64,000 nucleotides of DNA from Anabaena cylindrica PCC 7122 (GCF_000317695.1 NC_019771.1:2546001-2610000); one strand, 5' to 3'; counted from the first letter of the stretch, positions 17,223-26,457 are shown. Numbers and translations are program-made. Notes: generated from the sequence alone by a model not told the origin.

Positions 17223-18455
17223 ATGTTAGATTTGCTGTTGATCACAATCTTGGGATTCCTGGGGAGTTTTGGACATTGCTTTGGGATGTGTGGCCCCTTA
17301 GCAGTTGCATTTTCCCTTTCCCATCAAGAAGAAACTCAGGGTTGGCAACAGCAATTAAAATTTCATACCTTGCTCAACTTAGGACGAATGTTGAGTTATG
17401 CTCTAGTAGGTGCGGGTATTGGCGCATTAGGTTCTGTATTAGTCGAAGGTGGACAATTAGTAGGTATTGGTAGCGATTTCCGCCGCTGGATAGCAATTAT
17501 TACAGGTGTAATGTTGATTTGGTTTGGTTTAGGACAAGTCAAGCCAGACTTATTACCGAGTATTCCCTTATTACACCCTCTATTAAAAGGTAGTTTACAT
17601 AACCGTTTGAGTGCAGGTATGGTGAAGCTATCTTTACACACAAAATGGTGGACACCAGCATTACTAGGGATGACATGGGGTTTAATGCCTTGCGGTTTTT
17701 TATACGCTGCTCAAATTAAAGCTGCTGCAACGGGTAATTTATGGCATGGTGCAATTACCATGTTAGCTTTTGGCTTAGGAACTCTACCGACAATGTTAGG
17801 AGTAGGTGTTTCCACTTCTTTAATGAGTAAAGATCGCCGTAGTCAGTTGTTCCGTTTGGGCGGTTGGGTGACATTAATCATCGGTGCAATTACCTTATTG
17901 CGAACTGGTGACACAATGGTAGACTACAGTGGACACGCCGCCCTGATATGTTTAATTCTGGCGCTAATTGCTCGTCCTATCAGCAACCTTTGGACATCGC
18001 CTATGCGCTATCGTCGTGCTTTAGGAGTGGGGGCGTTTGTGTTGTCGGGAGTACATACCATCCACATGATAGAACACTCCCTAGAATGGAATTTTGCAGC
18101 TTTCTGGTTTTTGCCGCCAGAATTTCAATGGGGAATGGGTGCAGGTGCGGTGGCGTTGGTATTAATGATGCCTGCGGCTTGTACAAGTTTTGATTTTCTG
18201 CAAAAGTCGTTAGGTAAGCATTGGCGACAAATTCATCTTTTGAGCGTTCCCGCTTTGTTATTAAGTGCCATTCATGCAGTATTGATTGGTTCTCATTACC
18301 TGGGTGCTTTAAGATTGACTTGGGAGAATAAATTAGCGGCTTTGCTACTAGGAATTATTACTCTTTGTGTGTTGTTAGTGCGATCGCATTATTTTTGGTC
18401 AAAGTCCAGTATAGAAAAGTTATATGTCCCCCCAAAGAATATAGGTGACAGGTGA
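17223..18455 (+). CDS. UreH/SafE-type membrane protein fused to a His-rich membrane domain
   Basis: A 410-residue polytopic protein. The N-terminal ~225 residues match the UreH_2/TauE-SafE group found near metal and cytochrome-oxidase genes, with paired motifs GHCFGMCGP (residues about 18-26) and GLMPCGFLYAA (about 155). The C-terminal ~150 residues form four or five further segments with His in HTIHMIEHSLE, HWRQIHLL and IHAVLIGSHY, a pattern reminiscent of ferric-reductase-like or MsrQ haem domains. Together this suggests a membrane thiol or metal transfer function, inferred rather than shown. The last codons (GGTGACAGGTGA) come from a heptamer repeat. The next exported gene probably forms a pair with it. 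Confidence 0.75.
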   Translation: MLDLLLITILGFLGSFGHCFGMCGPLAVAFSLSHQEETQGWQQQLKFHTLLNLGRMLSYALVGAGIGALGSVLVEGGQLVGIGSDFRRWIAIITGVMLIWFGLGQVKPDLLPSIPLLHPLLKGSLHNRLSAGMVKLSLHTKWWTPALLGMTWGLMPCGFLYAAQIKAAATGNLWHGAITMLAFGLGTLPTMLGVGVSTSLMSKDRRSQLFRLGGWVTLIIGAITLLRTGDTMVDYSGHAALICLILALIARPISNLWTSPMRYRRALGVGAFVLSGVHTIHMIEHSLEWNFAAFWFLPPEFQWGMGAGAVALVLMMPAACTSFDFLQKSLGKHWRQIHLLSVPALLLSAIHAVLIGSHYLGALRLTWENKLAALLLGIITLCVLLVRSHYFWSKSSIEKLYVPPKNIGDR

Positions 18456-18474
18456 CAGGGTAATAGTTTTTCCC

Positions 18475-18528
18475 AATTATGAATTATGAATTATGAATTA
18501 CGAATTACGAATTACGAATTACGAATTA
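18475..18528 (+). repeat. tandem heptamer (AATTATG/AATTACG) spanning a gene start
   Basis: Nearly eight 7-base units, the first three AATTATG and the rest AATTACG. The ATGs of the first three units fall in three different frames; only the third (18493) opens the downstream gene. An inverted version of the same repeat closes the gene at 19071-19104. Confidence 0.85.
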
Positions 18529-19074
18529 TTATTTCTGCCCATTGCTGCTGCCCATACGGTAAAAATAGCAGGTGATGTTGGTGGTACTATCCACATTGAA
18601 CCCAATGATAACCCCCGTGCTGGTGAACCGGCTCAAACATGGTTTGCTCTCACCCGCAAAGGTGGTAAAGTGCTTCCGCTGAAAGAGTGTAATTGTCAGT
18701 TGGCTATTTATGCCGAACCCCATACACCAGGAGAACCTGCACTGCTTGAACCTGATTTGATACCTATACAAGCTGAACGATATCAAGGCATACCAGGAGC
18801 AGAAATTACTTTTCCCAAACCGGGGGTTTATGAATTGCAACTGCAAGGTAAACCAATCACAGAAGGGAATTTTCGACCTTTTGAGTTAAAGTTTCAAGTC
18901 ACCGTGGCCGCAGGTAAGGCTGTAGCAGCACCAGAATCTGTACAAAATATCACTGAGACTAATCAACAGCAAAGTACGGCGATAGGATTCATACAGCCTA
19001 TAATTATCTTGGCAATTACGCTGCTATCTTTAGGTATTGTAATTTTCTTAGTTAAAGCATTAAGAAGACAGTAA
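18493..19074 (+). CDS. exported membrane-anchored protein whose ends are made of repeats
   Basis: A 193-residue protein. Residues 1-13 (MNYELRITNYELL) are translated heptamer repeat. They run into FLPIAAAHTVK, which looks like the end of a normal signal peptide, so the original signal start was probably lost. The mature part contains GDVGGTIHIEPNDNPRAGEP, an NCNC-type Cys pair (KECNCQLA) and a second beta-rich half (EITFPKPGVYELQL). A C-terminal membrane segment (about 165-188) and KALRRQ tail follow. It lies 37 bases behind the UreH-type gene, suggesting one functional unit in periplasmic metal or redox handling; family unrecognised. Whether the repeat-encoded signal still works is open. Confidence 0.65.
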   Translation: MNYELRITNYELLFLPIAAAHTVKIAGDVGGTIHIEPNDNPRAGEPAQTWFALTRKGGKVLPLKECNCQLAIYAEPHTPGEPALLEPDLIPIQAERYQGIPGAEITFPKPGVYELQLQGKPITEGNFRPFELKFQVTVAAGKAVAAPESVQNITETNQQQSTAIGFIQPIIILAITLLSLGIVIFLVKALRRQ

Positions 19075-19104
19075 TTCGTAATTCGTAATTCGTAATTCGT
19101 AATT
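19071..19104 (+). repeat. tandem heptamer GTAATTC at the gene's stop codon
   Basis: About five units of GTAATTC, the inverted form of the repeat at 18475-18528. The TAA stop of the exported protein gene lies in the first unit. Confidence 0.85.
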
Positions 19105-19116
19105 ATCAATTACTAT

Positions 19117-19258
19117 CCAATCCCCAATCCCCAGTCCCCAGTCCCCAATCCCCAATCCCCAATCCCCAATCCCCAATCCCCAATCCCCAATCCCCAATCC
19201 CCAATCCCCAATCCCCAGTCCCCAATCCCCAGTCCCCAATCCCCAATCCCCAGTCCCC
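19117..19258. repeat. STRR heptamer array, CCCCA(A/G)T
   Basis: About twenty tandem 7-base units of CCCCAAT with some CCCCAGT. This is the classic short tandemly repeated repetitive sequence of heterocystous cyanobacteria. It abuts the galE stop codon (19258-19260) directly. No spacers are present, so it is not a CRISPR array. Confidence 0.95.
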
Positions 19259-20271
19259 TACTTATGCCTTTTTTGATGCCAATTCCAGGCATGAGTGACA
19301 ATATCTTTAATATCAGGATACTGGGGTTGCCAGCCTAAGATGTTTTTGGCTTTCTCGCTTGTGCCAATCAGAACAGGAGAATCACCTGGACGGCGATCGC
19401 ATTCTTGCACAGGTATAACCTTTCCTGTAACATTCTTAGCAGCAGCAATTACCTCTCTAACTGAGAAGCCATTACCATTACCCAAATTGAAAACTTCACT
19501 ATCTCCACTTTGGAGTAGATATTCCAAACCTAAAATATGGGCATTGGCTAAATCGGTAACATGAATATAATCTCGAACCGCAGTACCATCAGGGGTAGCG
19601 TAATCAGTTCCAAAAATCGAAACTGATTCTCTGTGTCCTAATGCTGTCAACAGCACCAAGGGAATCAAATGAGATTCTGGATTATGATCCTCACCTAATA
19701 ATCCATTAGGGTCAGCACCAGCTGCATTAAAGTAGCGGAAACGCACCGATTTTAGCCCATAAGCCACATCAAAATCAGAAAGAATCTGCTCCACCATCAA
19801 CTTGGTAGTTCCATAGGGATTAATGGGATTTTGAGGATGATCCTCAGTAAGGGGGATAAATGTTGGTACACCGTAGGTAGCACAGGTGGAGGAAAAGACA
19901 AATTTTTTAACAGAGGCTGCCAGCATCGCCTCTAAGAGTGTCAAAGTACCTAAAACATTATTTCGGTAGTATTTAACAGGATTTGTCACTGATTCGCCCA
20001 CATAAGTATAGGCAGAAAAATGCATCACTGCTTCAATATCATGAGTTTTAAAAAGGTTATCTAACAGAGGGCGATCTTCTGTATCACCTTCAATCAGTTT
20101 TACCTGTAAAACCTTTTCTACTAAATCCCGATGCCCATACACCAGATTATCAAGAATGACTACTTGATAGCCAGCTTGCACCAGAGCCAGCACTGCATGA
20201 GAACCAATATAACCTGCTCCCCCCGTCACCAAAATGGTAGGTTTTCCCGGCGGCATAATTTTTCCTTTCAA
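19258..20271 (-). CDS. galE: UDP-glucose 4-epimerase
   Basis: A 337-residue short-chain dehydrogenase-type epimerase interconverting UDP-glucose and UDP-galactose. The NAD-binding GGAGYIGSH is at residues about 16-24. The catalytic Ser is in VFSSTCATYG near residue 130, and the catalytic Tyr and Lys are in NPYGTTKLMVEQ near 158. RYFNAAGADPNG and NLGNGNGFSV follow as expected, and the length is normal. The start could also be the ATG two codons farther in (MPPGKPT), since the first codons MKGKI are not conserved. The stop lies directly against a CCCCAAT array, leaving no room for an ordinary terminator. Confidence 0.95.
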   Translation of the reverse strand: MKGKIMPPGKPTILVTGGAGYIGSHAVLALVQAGYQVVILDNLVYGHRDLVEKVLQVKLIEGDTEDRPLLDNLFKTHDIEAVMHFSAYTYVGESVTNPVKYYRNNVLGTLTLLEAMLAASVKKFVFSSTCATYGVPTFIPLTEDHPQNPINPYGTTKLMVEQILSDFDVAYGLKSVRFRYFNAAGADPNGLLGEDHNPESHLIPLVLLTALGHRESVSIFGTDYATPDGTAVRDYIHVTDLANAHILGLEYLLQSGDSEVFNLGNGNGFSVREVIAAAKNVTGKVIPVQECDRRPGDSPVLIGTSEKAKNILGWQPQYPDIKDIVTHAWNWHQKRHK

Positions 20272-20508
20272 CGAGTTGACAACGACTACCCAATCAATTT
20301 AGTTTACTGGTGCTACCTTACTCTTACGAAAAATTCTAAATAATACACTCAGTGTCGAAAAATTGCACTAAAATCACTACGACGGCAGTTTGTGTGTGTG
20401 AGGGTTAAGTTATTTTTCAGTCACTTAGTAATTACAGTTTGACGATAAAATCAACCTACTTCCCGCGTCCCCTAGACCTGCCGCACCAGAAAATTAGAGA
20501 GTTAATCT

Positions 20509-21141
20509 ATGTTTCAATTACTAAGCCGGGTCTTGCTATGGATGCTCATTGCCGCTGTTGTCTTTTCTTTGTTCCAAAAATTTTACCCAACAGTAGACTA
20601 TTTTGGACGATTTGTTTTATTGGTTGTAGTGGTGGTTTTAATTGTGGCATTTTTAAATCCCAATGAATCAGGGCCTGTAGCTTCCTTGTGGCGCTTTATA
20701 TCTTTTCCACTCAAGCCTCTGGGAGCTTCGGTGTTAATGTTGATTTTCGCTGCCCAAAAAATCAAAGGTGGTGGCATAGACAAACCAGGAGGACTCTTGG
20801 TGGGTTGGGCGCTGACAATTTTGCTGTTATCTAGTACACCAGCTATTGCTTACTTTTTATTGCGGTCTCCAATTGCGGCCATGGCTCCTCCTAGCGCATT
20901 AGTAGCTATGGGGCCAGCAGCTAATGTTGCCAATAACATCTCCGATGTGATGGGAAATGGCATTATACCTGTGGGAAATATGAAAATCCCTGCCTATCTA
21001 CTACAAAATCCAGCTGCTATCGAAAGACGGGGGTTGCTCGTAGAAGATTTTGTACCCCAGGCGGAAACCTTGCAACTCACAACTCAAGTTTGGGAAAGTT
21101 ATCTGAATCAGGTATACATTTTCTTACGTGGTCGTTCTTAA
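20509..21141 (+). CDS. membrane protein resembling the membrane part of cyanobacterial YdcF proteins
   Basis: A 210-residue protein with two N-terminal membrane segments (about 7-24, 30-47), a motif FPLKPLGASVLMLIFA, a further segment near residue 100, and a C-terminal stretch FVPQAETLQLTTQVWESYLNQVYIFLRG. Both ends resemble large cyanobacterial YdcF-type proteins, in which a ~200-residue DUF218 catalytic core sits between them. Here that core is replaced by about 60 residues (APPSALVAMGPAAN onward). It may be an internally deleted derivative or a distinct family with shared ends. ATG start; the gene is intact and unlinked in function to its neighbours. The homology is from memory of the family. 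Confidence 0.55.
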   Translation: MFQLLSRVLLWMLIAAVVFSLFQKFYPTVDYFGRFVLLVVVVVLIVAFLNPNESGPVASLWRFISFPLKPLGASVLMLIFAAQKIKGGGIDKPGGLLVGWALTILLLSSTPAIAYFLLRSPIAAMAPPSALVAMGPAANVANNISDVMGNGIIPVGNMKIPAYLLQNPAAIERRGLLVEDFVPQAETLQLTTQVWESYLNQVYIFLRGRS

Positions 21142-21481
21142 GCAGGTGGGAGAAAAATTTTGGATTTTGGGTTTTGGCTGGAACTATCTCCAGATTTCCT
21201 TTAATCCAAAAGTCCTCATTAAAAAGTCAGCGAGGTTTATCAATAGTGACTCTGAACGGAAAATGATGAACAGGAAACAGGTAAGATTCTTACCAATTAC
21301 CAATTACCAGCCTAAACTAGATAACTTGCAACTTAAGCTAGTAGTTAAGATTCCTTTGATATTCTCCGGGCTAAAGCTAGGAAGATTCTTCGTTCAACGA
21401 GTAAAGTCCGAGATACGGAACTACATTGCTTTCCCTCAAAGGTTTTTGGCATATTCTTTATAAAGTTGCAAAATTGCTTGA
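21142..21481. other. intergenic region before the ABC exporter
   Basis: About 340 bases containing short heptamer-like runs (GGATTTTGGGTTTTGG near 21162 and two CCAATTA units near 21294) and no recognisable RNA or operator. A 111-codon open frame here has no family features and low-complexity ends, so I treat it as chance. Confidence 0.5.
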
Positions 21482-23233
21482 ATGTCAAAATCTCGACGGC
21501 TTGCTAAACTCGCTACTTACCTACGTCCCCATTGGCAGGACACTACATTAGGTATTATTGCTTTATTGTCTGTGAATGGGCTGGGTGTTTATATCCCTTT
21601 GCTGATTCGCTCTGGGGTTGACCAACTTTCAACAACCTTTAGCTTGGATCAAATACTACGTTATGTAGTTATAATCATCTTGCTTAGTTCAGCAATGTGG
21701 CTGATGCGTATGGCTTCCCGCATCTGGATTTTTGGTGTGGGTCGTCAGGTAGAATTTGAACTGAAACAGCGAATTTTTGAACATTTGCTCAAACTCGAAC
21801 CGGCTTATTTTGCCATTAATACTCCTGGTGATTTAATTAATCGAGCTACGAGTGATGTGGACAATATCAGGCGGTTGTTGGGTTTTGCAGTATTGAGTTT
21901 AGCAAATACTTTTTTTGCTTATACTCTAACGCTGCCAGTGATGCTGTCAATTAGCGTGGATCTGACATTAGCTTCTCTGGCAGTTTACCCGTTTATGTTC
22001 TTCTTAGTGCATCTGTTTAGCGATCGCTTACGCAAACAACAAGCGGCTGTACAGGAGCAACTTTCAGAAATTAGTGAGTTAATCCAAGAAGATATTAGCG
22101 GCATTTCTTTGATTAAAATCTACGCTCAAGAAGAAAACGAGCGTCGTGCTTTCCAAAGGAAAAATCAGGCGCTATTGACTGCTAACCTCACATTGGCAAA
22201 AACCAGAAATACTCTTTTTCCTCTCATTGGTGGGTTGGCTAATATCAGTTCCCTCATCATCATTTGGTTGGGAACGATGCGGATATCTGCTGGAACTCTG
22301 GCTGTGGGTGATTTTTTGGCGCTATTAATTTATGTAGAACGTCTGGTTTTCCCCACCGCTTTACTAGGATTTACACTTACAACCTACCAACGAGGTGAGG
22401 TGAGTATTGACCGACTGGAGTCGATTCTGAGTGTGACACCAAAAATTCAAGATCCACCAGATGCTGTAAATCTTTCAGCAAGTCAAGTTAAAGGGGAAGT
22501 GACAGCCAAAAATCTCACTTATACCTACCCAGGTGCTAAAATCCCAGCTTTAGATCATCTCAACTTCACTATTGCTCCTGGGGAAATTGTGGCCATTGTC
22601 GGTGCAATTGGCTCTGGGAAAACAACTTTGGCTAATGCTTTGCCTCGGTTGTTAGATATTGAAGCGGGGCAGTTGTTTTTGGATGGTTTGGATATTACTA
22701 AAATAACTTTAAATGATTTACGGGGTGCGATCGCTTATGTACCTCAAGATAGTTTTTTGTTCAGCACCACCATTCAAAATAATATCCGCTATGGCGACCC
22801 CCTCAGTGAATATAAAGATGTGGAAACAGTAGCAAATCTTGCTCAAATCGAGGCAGAAATTAGCAATTTTCCCCAGCAATATGAAACAATCGTCGGTGAA
22901 AGAGGAATCACTCTTTCAGGCGGTCAGCGGCAACGTACAGCCCTAGCTAGAGCCATGTTGATTGATGCCCCAGTCTTGATATTAGATGATGCCCTTTCCA
23001 GCGTTGATAATCAAACTGCTACACAAATTCTCAAAAATCTATCTAGCGGTACTCAACAAAAAACAGTAATTTTCATTACCCATCAACTTTCAGCCGCTGC
23101 TACATCTGACAGAATTTTAGTCATGGACAAGGGCAAAATTGTCCAAGTAGGTAATCACATGGAACTTTTAGAACAACCAGGGCTATACCAAAAATTGTGG
23201 AGTCAGCATCAAGTGGAGGAGTTGTTGCATTAG
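21482..23233 (+). CDS. ABC exporter, fused membrane and ATPase domains (half-transporter)
   Basis: A 583-residue exporter-type ABC protein: six membrane segments in residues about 15-310 and an ATPase domain from about 335. Walker A (GAIGSGKTT), Q-loop (YVPQDSFLF), signature (LSGGQRQR), Walker B (VLILDDALSSVD) and the H-loop (FITHQLS) are present. After Walker B the usual catalytic Glu is Asp (LDDAL), as in the degenerate-site subunit of heterodimeric exporters such as BmrC/YheI. That suggests it works with a second subunit, which is not adjacent; the exporter at 36.1 kb has the canonical Glu. Substrate unknown. ATG start; no clear ribosome binding site. Confidence 0.9.
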   Translation: MSKSRRLAKLATYLRPHWQDTTLGIIALLSVNGLGVYIPLLIRSGVDQLSTTFSLDQILRYVVIIILLSSAMWLMRMASRIWIFGVGRQVEFELKQRIFEHLLKLEPAYFAINTPGDLINRATSDVDNIRRLLGFAVLSLANTFFAYTLTLPVMLSISVDLTLASLAVYPFMFFLVHLFSDRLRKQQAAVQEQLSEISELIQEDISGISLIKIYAQEENERRAFQRKNQALLTANLTLAKTRNTLFPLIGGLANISSLIIIWLGTMRISAGTLAVGDFLALLIYVERLVFPTALLGFTLTTYQRGEVSIDRLESILSVTPKIQDPPDAVNLSASQVKGEVTAKNLTYTYPGAKIPALDHLNFTIAPGEIVAIVGAIGSGKTTLANALPRLLDIEAGQLFLDGLDITKITLNDLRGAIAYVPQDSFLFSTTIQNNIRYGDPLSEYKDVETVANLAQIEAEISNFPQQYETIVGERGITLSGGQRQRTALARAMLIDAPVLILDDALSSVDNQTATQILKNLSSGTQQKTVIFITHQLSAAATSDRILVMDKGKIVQVGNHMELLEQPGLYQKLWSQHQVEELLH

Positions 23234-23264
23234 GGTAATGGGTAATTGGTAGTTAGGAAAAACT

Positions 23265-23303
23265 GCCCCCTGCCCCCTGCCCCCTGCCCCCTGCTCCCCT
23301 GCC
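23265..23303. repeat. tandem heptamer CTGCCCC
   Basis: About five CTGCCCC-type units between the ABC gene and the convergent lytic transglycosylase gene. They lie within two bases of the latter's stop. Confidence 0.85.
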
Positions 23304-23304
23304 C

Positions 23305-25494
23305 TTACTGAGTTGGTAATTTCGGATGTGTGGCTGAATATTTAGAAACTAAAGCAGAAATAGAGGGGTTATACAGTCGTAGATAATTCCAGTAATTACC
23401 AAATACTTGGCGGACGTAATTTTTGGTTTCGTCAAAAGGAATTTCTTCGACAAATTCATCTGGATCTTGTTTGGGTATAGTTCGCAGCCATTTAGCCACA
23501 TTACCGGGGCCAGCATTGTAACTAGCGATCGCTAACATGGAGTTATTACCATATTGCTGATGAGTATGATCTAAATACCACGTACCCAACATCACGTTAT
23601 CATTTGGGTTTTCCAAATCAATCGTTTTCATATCCATATTGATTTGTGGTGCTATCCATGCCGCTGTACTGGGCATTACCTGCATTAAACCAGTCGCACC
23701 CACTACAGACTTAATTTTCGGCTGAAACATCGACTCTTGCCGCATTAAAGCCGTAACTAGCAGAGGATTAAGTTGCCGTGTATTTGACCATTTTTCAATT
23801 TCCTGGAAATAGGGAAAAGGATAACGAGCTTGCCAGTATATTTTCTGCTGGCTTAAAGCCTCATATTCGGCTTTTTGGGCTGGTGTTTTCCAGTCCTCTA
23901 ATTTAGAAATTTTGGCAATACCAATCAGATTTTCTCCCTCTGCCAACCGCATTAACCCTTCAGTAAATTGTTCGGCTATGCTAGGTTCAGATTTATTCAG
24001 AAATTCTGTCTCCCACTGCAACCAAGCATCACGATCTTGACCGAGTAAATACAATTCTTTGAAGGTTTCCGAACCTGCTGGGGGTACAGGACGCTGTGGT
24101 GGGATAATTTCTGGTTTCATTAGTCGCAGGTTATTAAAATCACCTACATCCAAACCCAAAATGCTTGCAGAACGCCATGCATAATAAGATTGAGGAAATT
24201 GACTGAGTACATACTCATATGCAGCGCGAGCTTCTTGCTGTTTTCCTAGTATAGTTGCCCATTTGCCTACCCAAAAACCGGCCCTAGGAGCCAAAATACT
24301 GGTAGGATTTTCAGTGGTAATTGGTTGCGCCCATTGCCATGCACCTGTATAATCCTGAGCTTTAGCTTTACTTAAGGCGATTTTCCAGCGATATTCTGCT
24401 GCTTCGTTAGAAGTGCTGTATTTACCTAATAGTAATTTCCAAGTTGCATTAGCTGATTGGTTATCTTTGAGAGTTTCCTGTAATTTAGCTTTTTGTACCA
24501 GTGCTGTCGGTGCTTGTTCAGGAAATTTATTAATGATTTGATCAAAATAGGGTATTGCGGCTTTCCCTGGGGCTATTTCTGCTAGTCTGAGTAGAGCGGT
24601 TCCTGTTTCTGTAGCTGTGGGAAATTGTTGTACCTGTTGTTTATAGAGAGAAACAGCTTTGTCTCGTTCTTTATTTAACTGTACACCTCTGGCGATGCGA
24701 TAGAGGTTACGGGCTGTTTTGGGTGCTTTAGTATAAGCGGTAGATGCTTTGGTAAATTGATTATTCTCCCAGTAGACTGAACCAATTAGTTCCCAATCTG
24801 TGGGTGTAAGTTGAGACTGTTTAAGTAGCGGATCTAAAATACCGACAATTCCCGGTTTGTCAGAGGCATATTTGGCTAAGATTAATCTGAATTTAGGCTG
24901 ATTGGGATTATCTTGTAAGCGTTTGCGGATAATTTCCCAGGTGAGGGGATGGGAAGGAAATTGTGCGATCGCTGTATCATGGAGTTTTGGCAGTCCAATT
25001 AAATAGATAGCTTTAACTGCGGCTGCTTCTTGGGGATAATCTTTCAGCACTTTTTGTCGCAGATCCGAAGCCTTGCCTTTCTCCCCCAGCATATCCTGTG
25101 CCTGGGCTTGTTTGAGCAAAATATAGGGTGCTAAAGCAGGATATTCTTTTTCCAGCCCTGTCAGTAAACTTAGAGCTTTTTTCCCTTGGTCAGTTTCAAT
25201 GTAATCACTTGCCAAAAGATAACGGGCCCGTTCCCTATCTGGTGAACTTCCCGTTTGAGCAATTTCCTCTAGTTTAACCGCCCGTTCTGGCAACAATTGA
25301 GACACCAAGCTAAATACTTGTGACTTAGCTTGATTACCCTCAAATAGTTTCTCAGGCTGACTCTGACTTAATTTCAACCATTGACTCAGGGTTTTTCCAG
25401 CTTGTGGGGCTGATACCATACCCCCGACTAAAAAGGCACATAATCCTGCACCAGCAATCAGATAAATTTGCTTGTTTTGTAGTTTTTTCAGCAT
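23305..25494 (-). CDS. soluble lytic murein transglycosylase with TPR-like superhelix
   Basis: A 729-residue protein of the Slt70 type, cleaving peptidoglycan between MurNAc and GlcNAc to form 1,6-anhydro ends. An N-terminal anchor or signal (IYLIAGAGLCAFLVGG) is followed by ~500 residues of alpha-helical repeats of TPR character, then the catalytic SLT domain. ALMRQESMFQPKIKS, near residue 585, carries the catalytic Glu, with GATGLMQVMPSTA and ASYNAGPGNVAKWL after it. I prefer the ATG at 25494 (MLKKLQNKQ); a TTG nine codons upstream would add MRRYEQRVS. In filamentous cyanobacteria such enzymes help wall remodelling. Monocistronic. Confidence 0.92.
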   Translation of the reverse strand: MLKKLQNKQIYLIAGAGLCAFLVGGMVSAPQAGKTLSQWLKLSQSQPEKLFEGNQAKSQVFSLVSQLLPERAVKLEEIAQTGSSPDRERARYLLASDYIETDQGKKALSLLTGLEKEYPALAPYILLKQAQAQDMLGEKGKASDLRQKVLKDYPQEAAAVKAIYLIGLPKLHDTAIAQFPSHPLTWEIIRKRLQDNPNQPKFRLILAKYASDKPGIVGILDPLLKQSQLTPTDWELIGSVYWENNQFTKASTAYTKAPKTARNLYRIARGVQLNKERDKAVSLYKQQVQQFPTATETGTALLRLAEIAPGKAAIPYFDQIINKFPEQAPTALVQKAKLQETLKDNQSANATWKLLLGKYSTSNEAAEYRWKIALSKAKAQDYTGAWQWAQPITTENPTSILAPRAGFWVGKWATILGKQQEARAAYEYVLSQFPQSYYAWRSASILGLDVGDFNNLRLMKPEIIPPQRPVPPAGSETFKELYLLGQDRDAWLQWETEFLNKSEPSIAEQFTEGLMRLAEGENLIGIAKISKLEDWKTPAQKAEYEALSQQKIYWQARYPFPYFQEIEKWSNTRQLNPLLVTALMRQESMFQPKIKSVVGATGLMQVMPSTAAWIAPQINMDMKTIDLENPNDNVMLGTWYLDHTHQQYGNNSMLAIASYNAGPGNVAKWLRTIPKQDPDEFVEEIPFDETKNYVRQVFGNYWNYLRLYNPSISALVSKYSATHPKLPTQ

Positions 25495-25696
25495 GGATAC
25501 CCGCTGTTCGTAGCGTCTCAAAGAGAAAGTTTCCGATCAATTTTCTGCAACTTTAACACTACTAGCGCGAAATGTTATCACTTTTGAGTTACAAATTTGA
25601 GCTTTTTTGAGAGAAAACCTCAGAAGACGCTACGCTATCGGTTCAGGAGTTAGAAATCAGGATAATTATCAAATCAAGAATTAATTCATTCTTAAT

Positions 25697-26188
25697 TTAA
25701 CAATTGGTACTGAAAATATCTATATTGAATATAGCTTTCTTGCTTTGGCTGCGGGCAGGATAAAAAATAATATCACGGTTCAAAACTCGTAGATGACTAA
25801 TTAACACTTCTATAGGGTTTATCCCCCGATTCATTAACCAAATTGACCAACCAATCAGTTTTAGAGTATTGAAAAATGATGTGCGAGTCAACCATTCGTG
25901 AAATGCAACACGAGCCTCATCTAAAAAAGCATCATACTCTCCTATGATTTCTGTATCATGGAACATTGGTGAATTAATACCATGAATTCCACTTACATGA
26001 TGTTGTCCCATTTTAATTCTTGGTAAACAGGAAACTTCAAGATGATATAAATCATGGTAACAAAGTAAATCATCATGTATGTGTATCAGCCTACCTCCTA
26101 TTTTTACACGTTCTTTGCTGATACAACCTAGCATTTTTTTGACTGATAAATCTATCCAAATTTGTGAAGGAGGAATAAGTTTGTCCAT
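25697..26188 (-). CDS. hypothetical protein
   Basis: A 163-residue protein without signal peptide or membrane segment that I can assign to no family. It is rich in His in its middle part (IHIHDDLLCYHDLYHLEV, HHVSGIHGIN), which could bind metal, and has a hydrophobic patch near residue 115 (LIGWSIWLMN). ATG start at 26188 with GGAG-poor upstream sequence. Neighbouring genes are unrelated. Codon use looks like ordinary host DNA, so I consider it a real but uncharacterised gene. Confidence 0.5.
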   Translation of the reverse strand: MDKLIPPSQIWIDLSVKKMLGCISKERVKIGGRLIHIHDDLLCYHDLYHLEVSCLPRIKMGQHHVSGIHGINSPMFHDTEIIGEYDAFLDEARVAFHEWLTRTSFFNTLKLIGWSIWLMNRGINPIEVLISHLRVLNRDIIFYPARSQSKKAIFNIDIFSTNC

Positions 26189-26457
26189 AGAGAGATGACA
26201 ATTTGTTTTAGTTTGGTTAATTAGCAGGTATTTTAGGTTGTTAAGCTATACATTAACAGCAATAATTTGTAAGTTATCAAATAATATGCTTGATATCCAG
26301 CAAAGCTATCTAGTACTATGCCAAAAATATCTTGTGTTATCAAATATAATTAATTCCAAATTCAAAAGATGTCAAGACTATATACAACATCAAAAAATGC
26401 AGAAAATGATTTTAAATTGTAATTATACGCAATAATAACCAGAAGCTAAGATATTTT

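Noticed and set aside
19113..19301. Frame with repeated GLGIGDW, and a CRISPR-like look of the same region
   Set aside because: Translated CCCCAAT array. Units are 7 bases with no unique spacers, so it is neither a gene nor a CRISPR array.
21128..21463. 111-codon plus-strand frame before the ABC exporter
   Set aside because: Starts inside the previous gene, low-complexity ends made of repeat-like sequence, no family features and no ribosome binding site.
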